From contig NZ_SMOK01000003.1 in assembly GCF_004353925.1 (NCBI RefSeq), forward strand, positions 186,001 to 250,000: a stretch of DNA of 64,000 nucleotides. The letters run 5' to 3'. Under the pieces are notes generated by a model, which did no database searches, was not told the origin of the DNA, and worked only from the letters and a program-made list of their open reading frames with translations. The position numbers were made by a program, and so were the translations under genes. Within the stretch, counting starts at the first letter, position 1. The number at the start of each line of letters is the position of its first letter. The stretch is from Pseudomonas sp. H9. Its GTDB lineage: Bacteria; Pseudomonadota; Gammaproteobacteria; Pseudomonadales; Pseudomonadaceae. This document shows, one piece after another, positions 56,560 through 64,000 of the stretch.

Positions 56560-57620
56560 TCAGGTAGCTGCACTTTATGCTTGGTTGAAACGAAGATCGC
56601 CCAGCTGGACATGAACAGCGCGGCGATCAGCGGGCCGATGACAAAGCCGTTGAGGCCGAACACCGCCAGGCCGCCTAGGGTTGAAATCAGCACCAGGTAA
56701 TCGGGCATTTTCGTGTCTTTACCCACCAGGATCGGCCGTAACAGGTTATCCACCAGGCCGATGACCAGCACTCCGAATGCGGTCAGTACCACGCCTTGCC
56801 AGACGGCGCCGGTCATCAAAAAATAAACGGCCACTGGCGCCCAGACCACGCCGGCACCAACGGCAGGCAGCAACGAGAGAAAACCCATCAGCACCGCCCA
56901 TACCAAGGGGCTGGGGATGTCCAACAGCCAGAAAATGATGCCGCCCAACGCACCCTGCGTCATCGCCACCACCAAATTACCCTTGACCGTGGCCCGTACG
57001 ACCCGGTTGAACTTCAACTGCAAGCGCCGTTTTTGCTGTTCGGCCAGCGGCAATGCCGTCCGCATCCTGCGCGCCAGTTCGGCGCCATCGCGAAGAAAGA
57101 AAAACAGTAAGTAGAGCATCGCCGCAAAGCTGATCAGGAAGTCGAAGGTGCCCTGGCCAAAGCTGAATACCTGGCCGGCAAAAAACTGGCTTCCCTGCAT
57201 AGCACTCTTGCTGATCGTCTCGTGCAGCCCCTCCAGGTCGCCTAGCCCCATGCGCTGCAATACGCGCTGAGCGAACACCGGCAGCAGGTCGTTGAAGCGT
57301 TCGATATAGGCGGCAATGTCCAGTTGGCCGCTTTCGATGTTCTTGTACAGCGTTGCCCCTTCCTGCACCAGCAAGGTACTGATGATGATCACCGGCAAGA
57401 TGGCACTCACCAGACAAATCAGCAGCGTCACCGCGGCGGCCAGATTGCGGCGCCAGCCCAGACGCAGCAACAAGCGCCGCTGCAAGGGGGCGAACAGAAT
57501 GGCGAGGGTCACCGCCCAGAACACCGCACCGTAGAACGGCAGCAGGATCCAAATGAAGGCGATGGTCACCAAGGCCAGTAACAGCAGCAGGGCCTTGTGC
57601 TGCAGGGCAGTTTCGTTCAT
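56556..57620 (-). CDS. AI-2E/PerM family transporter
   Basis: A 354-residue membrane protein of the AI-2 exporter/PerM family with about eight spans: two near the N-terminus (LLLLLALVTIAFIWILLPFYGAVFWAVTLAILFAPL), a soluble middle part (about 85-150) and a helical C-terminal set. GLVDNLLRPILVGKDTKMPDYLVLISTLGGL (about 290-320) is the family signature. The start MNETALQHK at 57620 is chosen over a longer form without hydrophobic sense. Some members export autoinducer-2, others sodium; the function here is open. Its stop overlaps the TonB receptor's stop. Confidence 0.83.
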   Translation of the reverse strand: MNETALQHKALLLLLALVTIAFIWILLPFYGAVFWAVTLAILFAPLQRRLLLRLGWRRNLAAAVTLLICLVSAILPVIIISTLLVQEGATLYKNIESGQLDIAAYIERFNDLLPVFAQRVLQRMGLGDLEGLHETISKSAMQGSQFFAGQVFSFGQGTFDFLISFAAMLYLLFFFLRDGAELARRMRTALPLAEQQKRRLQLKFNRVVRATVKGNLVVAMTQGALGGIIFWLLDIPSPLVWAVLMGFLSLLPAVGAGVVWAPVAVYFLMTGAVWQGVVLTAFGVLVIGLVDNLLRPILVGKDTKMPDYLVLISTLGGLAVFGLNGFVIGPLIAALFMSSWAIFVSTKHKVQLPD

Positions 57621-57676
57621 ACGCGCTCCGTTGCCATTCACAACATTAGTGCATGGCACAGGAGCGAAAGTGCCGC

Positions 57677-58105
57677 TTAGCGCAAACAATCACCTGCGGC
57701 GCTGGCAACCGTCCTGTTAGCGGGAGCCTGGAGGTGCACGTCATGCCAGTTCTGCGTCACCTGCGCTGCTTGCTCATCCTGGCGCCAGGCGTAGCTGACA
57801 TTCAGTTCAATCGCTCTGTATACCGGGCTTGCCCACACAGGATGTGCTGCAACGGGCGCGGCGCTATACCAAGCGCGCTGGCTGTCTGAGGCTTGCCAGG
57901 TCGTCGCGCCAGGTGCCTCATGGTGTGCGAAGGAATACCTGCAGTGGCTGACACCCGCCAGGCTTTGGTCTTTCCAGTCAAACCGGTAGGTAGGGTTGAT
58001 CTGGTTTTTTTCTTTCAATGTGCAACTGCTCATGCAGGCCTCATTTACGTCGCCAGGCGTGTCGAGCGTGATAGCCCAAGGCCCGTGGGATAGCGTAACG
58101 GTCAT
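57677..58105 (-). CDS. Hypothetical protein, partner of an Anr-like regulator
   Basis: A 142-residue soluble protein I do not recognise. It begins MTVTLSHGPWAITLDTPGDV and has Cys at about residues 24, 28, 55 and 140, with many Trp and Ala. There is no signal peptide. The ATG follows AGGAG, and only eight bases separate it from the stop of the Crp/Fnr gene, so the two are almost surely one operon. A ligand, redox or partner role for the regulator is conceivable but not shown by sequence. Confidence 0.65.
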   Translation of the reverse strand: MTVTLSHGPWAITLDTPGDVNEACMSSCTLKEKNQINPTYRFDWKDQSLAGVSHCRYSFAHHEAPGATTWQASDSQRAWYSAAPVAAHPVWASPVYRAIELNVSYAWRQDEQAAQVTQNWHDVHLQAPANRTVASAAGDCLR

Positions 58106-58113
58106 GAATGCTC

Positions 58114-58860
58114 CTAGTGCAGGCCAAGCCCGCTGCTGTCGAGAGTGCGCACCGGCGTAGTAGGAATCAGGTCACGAATGCGCACCTCCTTGCCGTCTAC
58201 TTCAATCAGCCCGCTTTGCTTGAGGCGGGTGAGCACCCGAGAAACCGTTTCAGACGCCAGGCCCAGGTGATTACCGATCTCGTTACGGGATATGCTCAAG
58301 TTCAACTGGTCAGCGGAGTAGCCCAAGGTACGAAAGCGTGTCGACAGGCTGACCAGTAGCGACACCACCCGTACATCTGCCGCCTTGGCCGAGAGCACAC
58401 GCGTCATGTGCTGGGTACTGCGGATCTCGCGGCTCATTGCGCGTATCAAATGGCGGCGGACTTGTGGCAAGCGCACCAACAGTGCGTCCAGCGGCGCGAA
58501 CGGAAGCTCGCACACATGCGTGGTTTCCAAGGCTTGAACGGAAACCGGGTAAGCGTCGGTGTCCATTCCGGACAACCCGATCAACTCACCCGGCAAGTGA
58601 ATCCCGATAATTTTCTCTTCACCATCGGCGCTCAATGCAACGGACTTCAACACACCTGAGCGGATGGCATAAATGGAGGTAAACGGCTCGCCCTGGCGAA
58701 ACAGGACGTCATCTTTTTTCAGCGTACGGCCATATTTGACCATGGCATCGAGTATGTCGATTTCTTCGTGACTCACTGAACCAGGCAGACACACCTGCGC
58801 AAGGCTGCAGGTTCTGCATTGCGTCTGGCGGTGAGCGGAAAAGCTGACGGGCTGCGACAT
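58114..58860 (-). CDS. Crp/Fnr family regulator, Anr-like with iron-sulfur cysteines
   Basis: A 248-residue regulator closely following the Anr/FNR layout. Cys15, Cys18 and Cys24 (QCRTCSLAQVCL) plus Cys117 (THVCELP) are the four 4Fe-4S ligands. The cyclic-nucleotide-like barrel spans about 30-150 and the helix-turn-helix about 185-215. The recognition helix has ETVSR, the E-x-x-S-R set that reads TTGAT half-sites. It should sense oxygen in the cytoplasm. Pseudomonads of the putida group have several Anr/Fnr paralogues, and without hemN or similar neighbours I cannot say this is the main Anr. Confidence 0.85.
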   Translation of the reverse strand: MSQPVSFSAHRQTQCRTCSLAQVCLPGSVSHEEIDILDAMVKYGRTLKKDDVLFRQGEPFTSIYAIRSGVLKSVALSADGEEKIIGIHLPGELIGLSGMDTDAYPVSVQALETTHVCELPFAPLDALLVRLPQVRRHLIRAMSREIRSTQHMTRVLSAKAADVRVVSLLVSLSTRFRTLGYSADQLNLSISRNEIGNHLGLASETVSRVLTRLKQSGLIEVDGKEVRIRDLIPTTPVRTLDSSGLGLH

Positions 58861-58894
58861 TGATCAGGTCCTAATGGAATAACACCGGTGTGCC

Positions 58895-58910
58895 TGATCG
58901 CTGTCGATCA
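58895..58910. promoter_or_regulatory. Inverted repeat upstream of the Anr-like gene
   Basis: TGATCG-CTGT-CGATCA, six-base perfect arms with four-base spacer, centred about 42 bases before the start codon. It has the spacing of a Crp/Fnr-family site but a variant half-site, so autoregulation is possible. Confidence 0.4.
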
Positions 58911-59064
58911 AGCCCACGTTGTGAACCCGACCAGTGTCCGTTGAGCGGATGGGCAACACCCCTCAATAATCGTTATTTGATATCAAAGCCCTGATTTGCT
59001 TGAACAAAAACAAAAATGGCGGCGCGTGATACAGCGCACTCCTACGGCTCGGCAATGCGCAACA

Positions 59065-59078
59065 TTGATACAGGTCAA
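59065..59078. promoter_or_regulatory. Anr/FNR-type site upstream of trhP
   Basis: TTGAT-ACAG-GTCAA matches TTGAT-N4-ATCAA at nine of ten positions. Its centre is about 60 bases before the trhP start and about 210 from the divergent regulator gene. Confidence 0.6.
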
Positions 59079-59130
59079 TTGCCCGGCAAAGCACTACGGT
59101 TAGCATCCGCGCCTTTTGCCGCGACCTAAA

Positions 59131-60450
59131 ATGACCTCGCTCGCCAAACCTGAATTGCTCGCCCCTGCCGGCACCCTGAAGAACATGCGCTACGCCTTTG
59201 CTTACGGCGCCGATGCCGTTTATGCCGGGCAACCGCGCTACAGCCTGCGCGTACGCAACAACGAGTTCGACCACGCCAACCTGGCGTTGGGTATCAAAGA
59301 AGCCCAGGCGCAGGGCAAGCGTTTCTACGTAGTGGTCAACATTGCGCCGCACAACGCCAAGCTCAAGACCTTCCTCAAAGACCTTGCACCGGTCATCGAG
59401 ATGGGCCCGGATGCGCTGATCATGTCCGACCCGGGGCTGATCATGCTGGTTCGCCAGCACTTCCCGCAGATGCCGATTCATCTGTCGGTGCAGGCCAACA
59501 CGGTGAACTGGGCCAGCGTCGAATTCTGGCGCAGCCAGGGGCTGACGCGGGTGATTCTGTCCCGTGAGCTGTCTCTTGAGGAAATTGAGGAAATTCGCCA
59601 ACAGGTGCCGTCCATGGAACTGGAGGTGTTTGTCCATGGCGCATTGTGCATGGCCTATTCCGGCCGCTGCCTGCTATCGGGTTACCTCAACCGCCGTGAT
59701 GCCAATCAGGGCAGTTGTACCAATGCCTGCCGCTGGAAATACAGCGCCACTGCCGCAGTGGAAGATGTCAGCGGCGATATCGTGCGCGAAGTGCAGCCTA
59801 CCCTGGGTGTCGGCGCCCCCACCGACCAGGTGTTCCTGCTGCAAGAAAGCAACCGCCCGGACGAAGACATGCCGGCCTTTGAAGACGAGCACGGCACCTA
59901 CATCATGAATGCCAAAGACCTGCGCGCGGTTCAGCACGTCGAACGCCTGACCCACATGGGTGTGCACTCACTCAAAGTTGAAGGCCGGACCAAATCGCAC
60001 TTCTACTGTGCACGAACCACCCAAGTCTACCGTCAGGCCATCGATGATGCCGTGGCAGGCCGCGCGTTCGACCGCAGCCTGATGCTCAATCTGGAGTCTT
60101 TGGCGCAACGTGGTTACACCGAAGGCTTCCTGCGCCGCCATGTGCATGATGAGTATCAAAACTATCAGCGCGGCAATTCGGTGTCCGAGCGCCAGCAATT
60201 CGTGGGCGAACTGACCGGTGAGCGCGTCAATGGCCTGGCCGAAGTGCTGGTCAAGAACCGCTTTGCCCTCGGCGATCATCTGGAACTGATGACCCCCCGC
60301 GGTAACTACCATTTCGACCTGCACCAGTTGCGCGACCGCCAGGGTTCCGCCATTGAAGTGGCGCCGGGGGATGGGCATACCGTTTACCTGCCGATACCTG
60401 AGCAGGTCGATTTGGCGTTTGGTTTGTTGCTGCGCGAGTTGGTGCAATAA
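59131..60450 (+). CDS. trhP: tRNA U34 5-hydroxylation protein TrhP (U32 peptidase family, YegQ)
   Basis: A 439-residue U32-family protein. The signature ELEVFVHGALCMAYSGRCLLSGYL lies near residues 165-190, followed by GSCTNACRW, giving the Cys set that holds an iron-sulfur cluster. In E. coli TrhP uses prephenate for oxygen-independent hydroxylation of U34, the first step to cmo5U, parallel to the O2-dependent TrhO. The start MTSLAKPELLAPAG at 59131 is chosen; no good ribosome site is seen. The gene is monocistronic and divergent from the Anr-like operon. Confidence 0.88.
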   Translation: MTSLAKPELLAPAGTLKNMRYAFAYGADAVYAGQPRYSLRVRNNEFDHANLALGIKEAQAQGKRFYVVVNIAPHNAKLKTFLKDLAPVIEMGPDALIMSDPGLIMLVRQHFPQMPIHLSVQANTVNWASVEFWRSQGLTRVILSRELSLEEIEEIRQQVPSMELEVFVHGALCMAYSGRCLLSGYLNRRDANQGSCTNACRWKYSATAAVEDVSGDIVREVQPTLGVGAPTDQVFLLQESNRPDEDMPAFEDEHGTYIMNAKDLRAVQHVERLTHMGVHSLKVEGRTKSHFYCARTTQVYRQAIDDAVAGRAFDRSLMLNLESLAQRGYTEGFLRRHVHDEYQNYQRGNSVSERQQFVGELTGERVNGLAEVLVKNRFALGDHLELMTPRGNYHFDLHQLRDRQGSAIEVAPGDGHTVYLPIPEQVDLAFGLLLRELVQ

Positions 60451-60457
60451 ACCTTCG

Positions 60458-60527
60458 GTGGGAGCGGGCTTGCCCCGCGATTCGGTGTGACTGACAGATC
60501 GCTATCGCGGGGCAAGCCCGCTCCCAC
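60458..60527. repeat. REP pair, long-spacer type
   Basis: Outward-facing REP copies with inner CTGACAGATCGC, one base different from the two other long-spacer pairs. Lies between the convergent trhP and pvdQ and may terminate both. Confidence 0.88.
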
Positions 60528-60541
60528 AACCGGCGATAAAA

Positions 60542-62836
60542 TCAAGGCGCGGCGTTTTCGCGGATCACCTGCACCCGGTACTGCGGGTCTGCCTTGATCT
60601 GTGCGGCGGAAAACGGAATCGTATGCCACTGCTTGGCCGAGAAGGCTTTGGTCTGGTCACTGGCATGCGCTGAATCCACTTCACTGGATTCCGAAAAGGC
60701 CAGCAACCCTTTGGCTTGAGGCCCTTTGGCATCGAAGGTCACCAACTGCAAGTAGCTGGTGCCACTGACCACCAGGCGTTTGCCCGGCGCCGTCGGTACG
60801 CTTTGGATCGCGTTATAGACGCCCAGGCTGGCAGGCCCACCATGGATCGGGGTGCCATCGGCAGCTTGCTGGACCTGCCCCCACTGCACATTGGCATTCA
60901 GGCCGGCTTGCTTCACTTCTGCCAGTGATGCCAGCGCAGCTTCATGCAACGCTGCGGCTACTTCGGCACGCTCGACAGCCAGCCCGCGCGGAGTGTGCAG
61001 CGGGTCGGCCGGGTCGAAGGCAACCCGCCAGATGTCCGGGCGCTCAAGTAGCGGCTCCAACATGTTCTGGAAATGCACCAGGCCCATGCCACTGTCGAGG
61101 TCCGCGCGCAGGTTCCAGGCTTTCAAGCTGGCGCATACGGCCGCCACAGGTGAATTCCCTGGCTGTTTGCCACACCAGTGCAGCAAATCCGGCACCAGCA
61201 GCTCCGCCAGGTAAACCTGGTTGTCCATGACCATCTGCTGCAGATCAGCGCCCGACAGCTTGCCATCACCCGTCAAGCGTTGCAGGGCAAAGCGGCTGCG
61301 CGGGCCCAGGGGCTCATCTTCGCGGCTGATCAACGGCGAATAGCCGCGCAACGGCTGCGCCGGGTTGACCATCCAGGCGGAGTCGTTGGAATGCTGAATG
61401 AAATCACGTCGGCTCAAGCTTGGCTGCAATTGGGCAGGGAAGATACCGGCCTGCGCCGCACGAGGGTCAACCTTCCAGTTGCAGGCGCTGCGCGAGCCAT
61501 CAAGGACGATCAGTTCTTGCCCGGCAGCCGGATCGCTACACTGCTTGAGCAAATCAGCATCAACAAACGGCACCACCGACTGGTTCAAGTACAAGGTTTG
61601 CCCCTTGGCGTCCACCGCCAGGGTGTTGACCCAGGGAATGCCCTGCAATCGCGTCACCGAACCTTGCAGTGCCTGCAAGCTGTCAGCCTGGTTCATGCTG
61701 TACCACTGCTGCAGAACCCGCGTGTTGTCCAGGTTAGCGTCACGCAAGCTGAACGCGTGCTGTGTGTTCCAGTCCAGTCGCCCAGGCCACTGCACCACCG
61801 GGCCGAAGGCCGAGCTGTAGACGTCGCGGTTGACCGATGTGAGCTTGCCATCTTCCCCCTTGACCATCACCGTCAAGCGCTGGCGGCTCATGGCAAGCGA
61901 CTTGCCGTCGAGCAGGTAACGGGTGGGATCTTTGGGGTCAAGCTCAAGCCGGTAGAGGGTGAAGTGCTTGGACGTGTCCACGGTGTGGGTCCAGGCCAGG
62001 TGGCGGTTAAAGCCGATATTGATCAGCGGCAGTCCCGGCAACGCCGCGCCCATGACGTCCAGCTTACCGGGGACTGTCAGTTGCATTTGATAGAAACGCA
62101 TGCCGCCTGCCCAAGGAAAGTGCGGGTTGGCCAACAGCATGCCGTGCCCTGTCGCCGAACGCTCACTGCCTACGGCCACCGCATTGCTGCCACGTTCCAG
62201 GGCGAAGTGTTCCTGGCGCGCCTGTACCTTGCTCATGTCCAGTGCCACCTGCGCCCCGGCATTGGGCGGCGTAGCACCCGCCAGCGCTTCGGCAAACTGC
62301 CCTACCCCGCCTTCAACCAGCAGACGTCGGGTCAACTTGACCAAGTCCAGGGTGGTAATCGGTCGCAGCCACGCAGCCTGCAAGCACTGCGCCCCCTGAC
62401 CTTGGGCGATACGCTCGGCCAATGCCCGGTTGTAACCCTTGGCATAGCCCTCAAGCAGGGCCCGTACCTGAGCCGGTTGCGCTTGCCAGAAGCCGAATAC
62501 TGCCGTGGGTGTGTTTAGCCAGCTAAAAAACAGATCGCTGGCCAGGTTCTCCCGCTGCTCAAAGGTGACCTGATCGGGGCCAAAGTAACGTGAACGTTCA
62601 GCGTTGACGGTAACCACTTCATTGGCCAACAGACACAGGTTGTCCTGGGCATAGGCATAACCGATGCCGTACCCAAGGCCCTGTTCATCCTGCGCCAGAA
62701 TATGCGGAACACCAAAACTGGTACGGCGTATTTCGGCACTGGCATCACCCGGGATAACACGGGCCTGGGCGGCGAAGCTGAGTGCGACCAGCAGTCCTGC
62801 CAGGCAGGTACGGGTCAAGGGGCGGGGTTTGATCAC
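60542..62836 (-). CDS. pvdQ: Acyl-homoserine-lactone acylase / pyoverdine maturation acylase PvdQ
   Basis: A 764-residue Ntn-hydrolase precursor, very similar along its length to P. aeruginosa PvdQ as I remember it. With a GTG start at 62836, preceded by AGGAG, the signal peptide is MIKPRPLTRTCLAGLLVALS and the nucleophile falls at Ser217 (LERGSNAVAVGS), the PvdQ number. The precursor is expected to be exported and cut before Ser217 into alpha and beta chains. LLANPHFPWAGGMRFYQMQL and THTVDTSKHFTLYRLELDPKDP are further matches. PvdQ removes the fatty acid from pyoverdine precursors and can hydrolyse long-chain AHLs. No other pyoverdine gene is in the window. Confidence 0.88.
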   Translation of the reverse strand: MIKPRPLTRTCLAGLLVALSFAAQARVIPGDASAEIRRTSFGVPHILAQDEQGLGYGIGYAYAQDNLCLLANEVVTVNAERSRYFGPDQVTFEQRENLASDLFFSWLNTPTAVFGFWQAQPAQVRALLEGYAKGYNRALAERIAQGQGAQCLQAAWLRPITTLDLVKLTRRLLVEGGVGQFAEALAGATPPNAGAQVALDMSKVQARQEHFALERGSNAVAVGSERSATGHGMLLANPHFPWAGGMRFYQMQLTVPGKLDVMGAALPGLPLINIGFNRHLAWTHTVDTSKHFTLYRLELDPKDPTRYLLDGKSLAMSRQRLTVMVKGEDGKLTSVNRDVYSSAFGPVVQWPGRLDWNTQHAFSLRDANLDNTRVLQQWYSMNQADSLQALQGSVTRLQGIPWVNTLAVDAKGQTLYLNQSVVPFVDADLLKQCSDPAAGQELIVLDGSRSACNWKVDPRAAQAGIFPAQLQPSLSRRDFIQHSNDSAWMVNPAQPLRGYSPLISREDEPLGPRSRFALQRLTGDGKLSGADLQQMVMDNQVYLAELLVPDLLHWCGKQPGNSPVAAVCASLKAWNLRADLDSGMGLVHFQNMLEPLLERPDIWRVAFDPADPLHTPRGLAVERAEVAAALHEAALASLAEVKQAGLNANVQWGQVQQAADGTPIHGGPASLGVYNAIQSVPTAPGKRLVVSGTSYLQLVTFDAKGPQAKGLLAFSESSEVDSAHASDQTKAFSAKQWHTIPFSAAQIKADPQYRVQVIRENAAP

Positions 62837-62878
62837 GGAGACTCCTGCACCGATCAGGGAACTGTTGATCCTGATTGA

Positions 62879-62901
62879 ACGAAGTACAGGCAAAAAATTT
62901 A
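62879..62901 (-). promoter_or_regulatory. PvdS-type (iron-starvation) promoter candidate for pvdQ
   Basis: On the minus strand TAAAT (62901-62897), 15 bases, CGT (62881-62879). The known pattern is TAAAT with about 16 bases to CGT, so spacing is one short. It lies about 43 bases before the GTG start, a suitable distance. Confidence 0.45.
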
Positions 62902-63047
62902 CGCAGATAGCAGTGCTGAAACGTCATTACCTGGGTGGATCAATAATTTTTTCGCCAGGTACTGCAGTTTTTCCACGCTCATTCGTCTTATAGGGTGTAG
63001 GGAACAATAAATCGGTAACGGGATTGACCACGAAAGGGAGCTTTCAC

Positions 63048-63434
63048 ATGTACAACCAGCAACAGGCAGCGCTTGCCACTCGGCCGGAACGAAAAACCCG
63101 GCAACCGCTGAGCGTAAACGCCGCCAGAAGCGAACACGAACGCCCAGGCAACGATCACATTCGTGAACTGCTCAAGTCATTCGGGCTGCGTACCAGCCTG
63201 ATCCGCCTGAAAGTCATCGATGCGTTGCACATGGCCGACAGAAACGGCCGCAGCATCGGCGTACGTGGCGTCCATAGTCAGCTTGAACAGCTGGATATTC
63301 CCCTGTCGTTTCTCAGTGTGCGGGAAGTGCTCAAGCGCCTGAGTGCCGAAGGCGTGATCAGCATGGGCAACGACAAGTGCTACAGCCTCAACCCCGAGGC
63401 CCGCAGCATTCTGGAACAGGCCTGCCCACGCTAA
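63048..63434 (+). CDS. Fur-like winged-helix DNA-binding protein without metal domain
   Basis: A 128-residue protein. After a polar N-terminal tail (1-38), residues about 40-120 (HIRELLKSFGLRTSLIRLKVIDALH, later SFLSVREVLKRLSAEGVISM) follow the pattern of the N-terminal DNA-binding domain of Fur/Zur. The C-terminal metal-binding dimer domain with His and Cys is missing; only a short end remains. The start MYNQQQAAL at 63048 follows AAAGGGAG at good spacing. It is divergent from pvdQ with a shared 211-base region. It might be a regulator of iron genes, but this is inference. Confidence 0.68.
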   Translation: MYNQQQAALATRPERKTRQPLSVNAARSEHERPGNDHIRELLKSFGLRTSLIRLKVIDALHMADRNGRSIGVRGVHSQLEQLDIPLSFLSVREVLKRLSAEGVISMGNDKCYSLNPEARSILEQACPR

Positions 63435-63472
63435 GCGAATGGCCGGCGACTGTGCCGGCCGCGCAGATCACA

Positions 63473-63661
63473 TCACATTTTGACCTTGCGACGCATGATG
63501 CCGTTGACCACCACGACCACAACGGCCACCGCAATGGCGATGATCTGGAACACTTGCTCACTGATCGTCCCCTGCTTTTGCAGGTAAGACAGGCCGAGCA
63601 TGATCCCCAGTACCAACAGGGAGATCAGAATGGAATATTTCAGGCGTTGACCTTGAGTCAT
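63473..63661 (-). CDS. Small two-span membrane protein
   Basis: A 62-residue protein with two hydrophobic segments (about 8-24 and 35-55) and a basic C-terminus RRKVKM. AAGGA precedes the ATG at 63661; an upstream in-frame start at 63715 adds a segment with no sense. Function unknown. Convergent with the preceding gene; a GC stem (GGCCGGC / GCCGGCC, 63441-63460) lies between them. Confidence 0.62.
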   Translation of the reverse strand: MTQGQRLKYSILISLLVLGIMLGLSYLQKQGTISEQVFQIIAIAVAVVVVVVNGIMRRKVKM

Positions 63662-63820
63662 TGATAGATCCTTGCAACATCGGGGTAAGGGCCCGAAACG
63701 GCCCGCGTGCATCATACAACGTGACCTTGCCGCAAGCGGACAATTTCCTCCTTTTGGTACCCCCTTTCTCTTGAAAACATGGCGTTCCGGGCATAGCCCC
63801 CTGACGAACGGAAGGTCACC

Positions 63821-64000
63821 ATGTTTTTTCGCCGAGTACTAAGCAGCATTACCCTGCTGATTGGCCTTGAGGCCTACGCGCTCCCCACCACTGACCTGTC
63901 TCCCGAGCAGCGCCATGCCTTGGGCAAGCAATTGGCCGAGCAGGCAGGCGCCAGCCAGTGGCAACAACTTTGGCAGCGCTCCCGCCAGGCCGGACACCTG
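63821..64000 (+). CDS. Partial gene for an exported protein, cut by window end
   Basis: The first 60 codons of a gene with GGAAGGTCACC before the ATG. The start MFFRRVLSSITLLIGLEAYA is a signal peptide with likely cleavage after AYA. The visible mature part is Gln-rich and helical (QQLWQRSRQAGHL). Nothing can be said about function. Confidence 0.6.
   Translation, partial: MFFRRVLSSITLLIGLEAYALPTTDLSPEQRHALGKQLAEQAGASQWQQLWQRSRQAGHL

Noticed and set aside
58977..58986. TTGATATCAA as another Anr site
   Set aside because: The two half-sites are adjacent without the four-base spacer, so an FNR-type dimer would not fit.
62867..62880. TTGATCCTGATTGA as an Anr site before pvdQ
   Set aside because: Only the left half-site is intact; the right half has two mismatches at key positions.

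Overview
The window is a stretch of chromosome from a Pseudomonas of the putida/fluorescens lineage. The basis is the gene order (nudJ-mnmA-hflD-purB, clpS-clpA, adjacent icd and monomeric idh, aceA near a complete 13-gene nuo operon with fused nuoCD, a pvdQ acylase), high GC, and many copies of the palindromic REP element with core GCGGGGCAAGCCCGCTCC. I inferred this from protein and DNA patterns only and ran no search.

Layout. (1) 1-6654: the right-hand end of an integrated phage or phage satellite: CII-like regulator, Ogr/Delta zinc finger, a 913-residue primase-helicase, several small unknown genes and a tyrosine integrase whose 3' end faces the 3' end of tRNA-Ser(UGA) (6697-6784). The left end lies outside the window. 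(2) 6906-12838: yccA-type BI-1 protein, a nucleobase permease, the tusDCBE sulfur relay with a ybiB-like gene, and a glutathionyl-hydroquinone reductase. (3) 12908-20401, minus strand: cysG, serS, crcB, rarA, lolA, ftsK. (4) 20747-25782: an N-degron block (aat, bpt, clpA, clpS) around infA, plus cspD. (5) 25842-29740: divergent icd and idh. (6) 29910-36218: nudJ, mnmA, hflD, purB, a ribosomal oxygenase, a GNAT enzyme and a small secretin-domain protein. (7) 36707-54285: aceA, a YhhN protein and nuoA-N. (8) 54493-64000: TonB receptor, PerM/AI-2E-type exporter, an Anr/FNR-like regulator with an unknown partner, trhP, pvdQ, a Fur-like DNA-binding protein and a gene cut by the window end.

How genes work together. 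Icd, Idh and AceA compete for isocitrate, and nuo re-oxidises the NADH made in the same metabolism. TusDCBE feeds sulfur to MnmA for 2-thiolation of U34. TrhP starts the hydroxylation that leads to (m)cmo5U34 in tRNAs such as the tRNA-Ser(UGA) encoded here. Aat and Bpt add N-terminal Leu/Phe, and ClpS delivers such proteins to ClpAP.

Most of the window is ordinary core genome, and I do not see a new defence or biosynthetic system. The most interesting signals are regulatory: an identical 17-nt sequence upstream of both icd and aceA; a perfect TTGAT-N4-ATCAA (Anr/FNR) site between icd and idh; a TGTAGTG-N12-CACTACA operator and a long leader before aceA; a near-consensus Fur box upstream of nuo; an Anr-type site before trhP next to an Anr-like gene; and a PvdS-like promoter before pvdQ.
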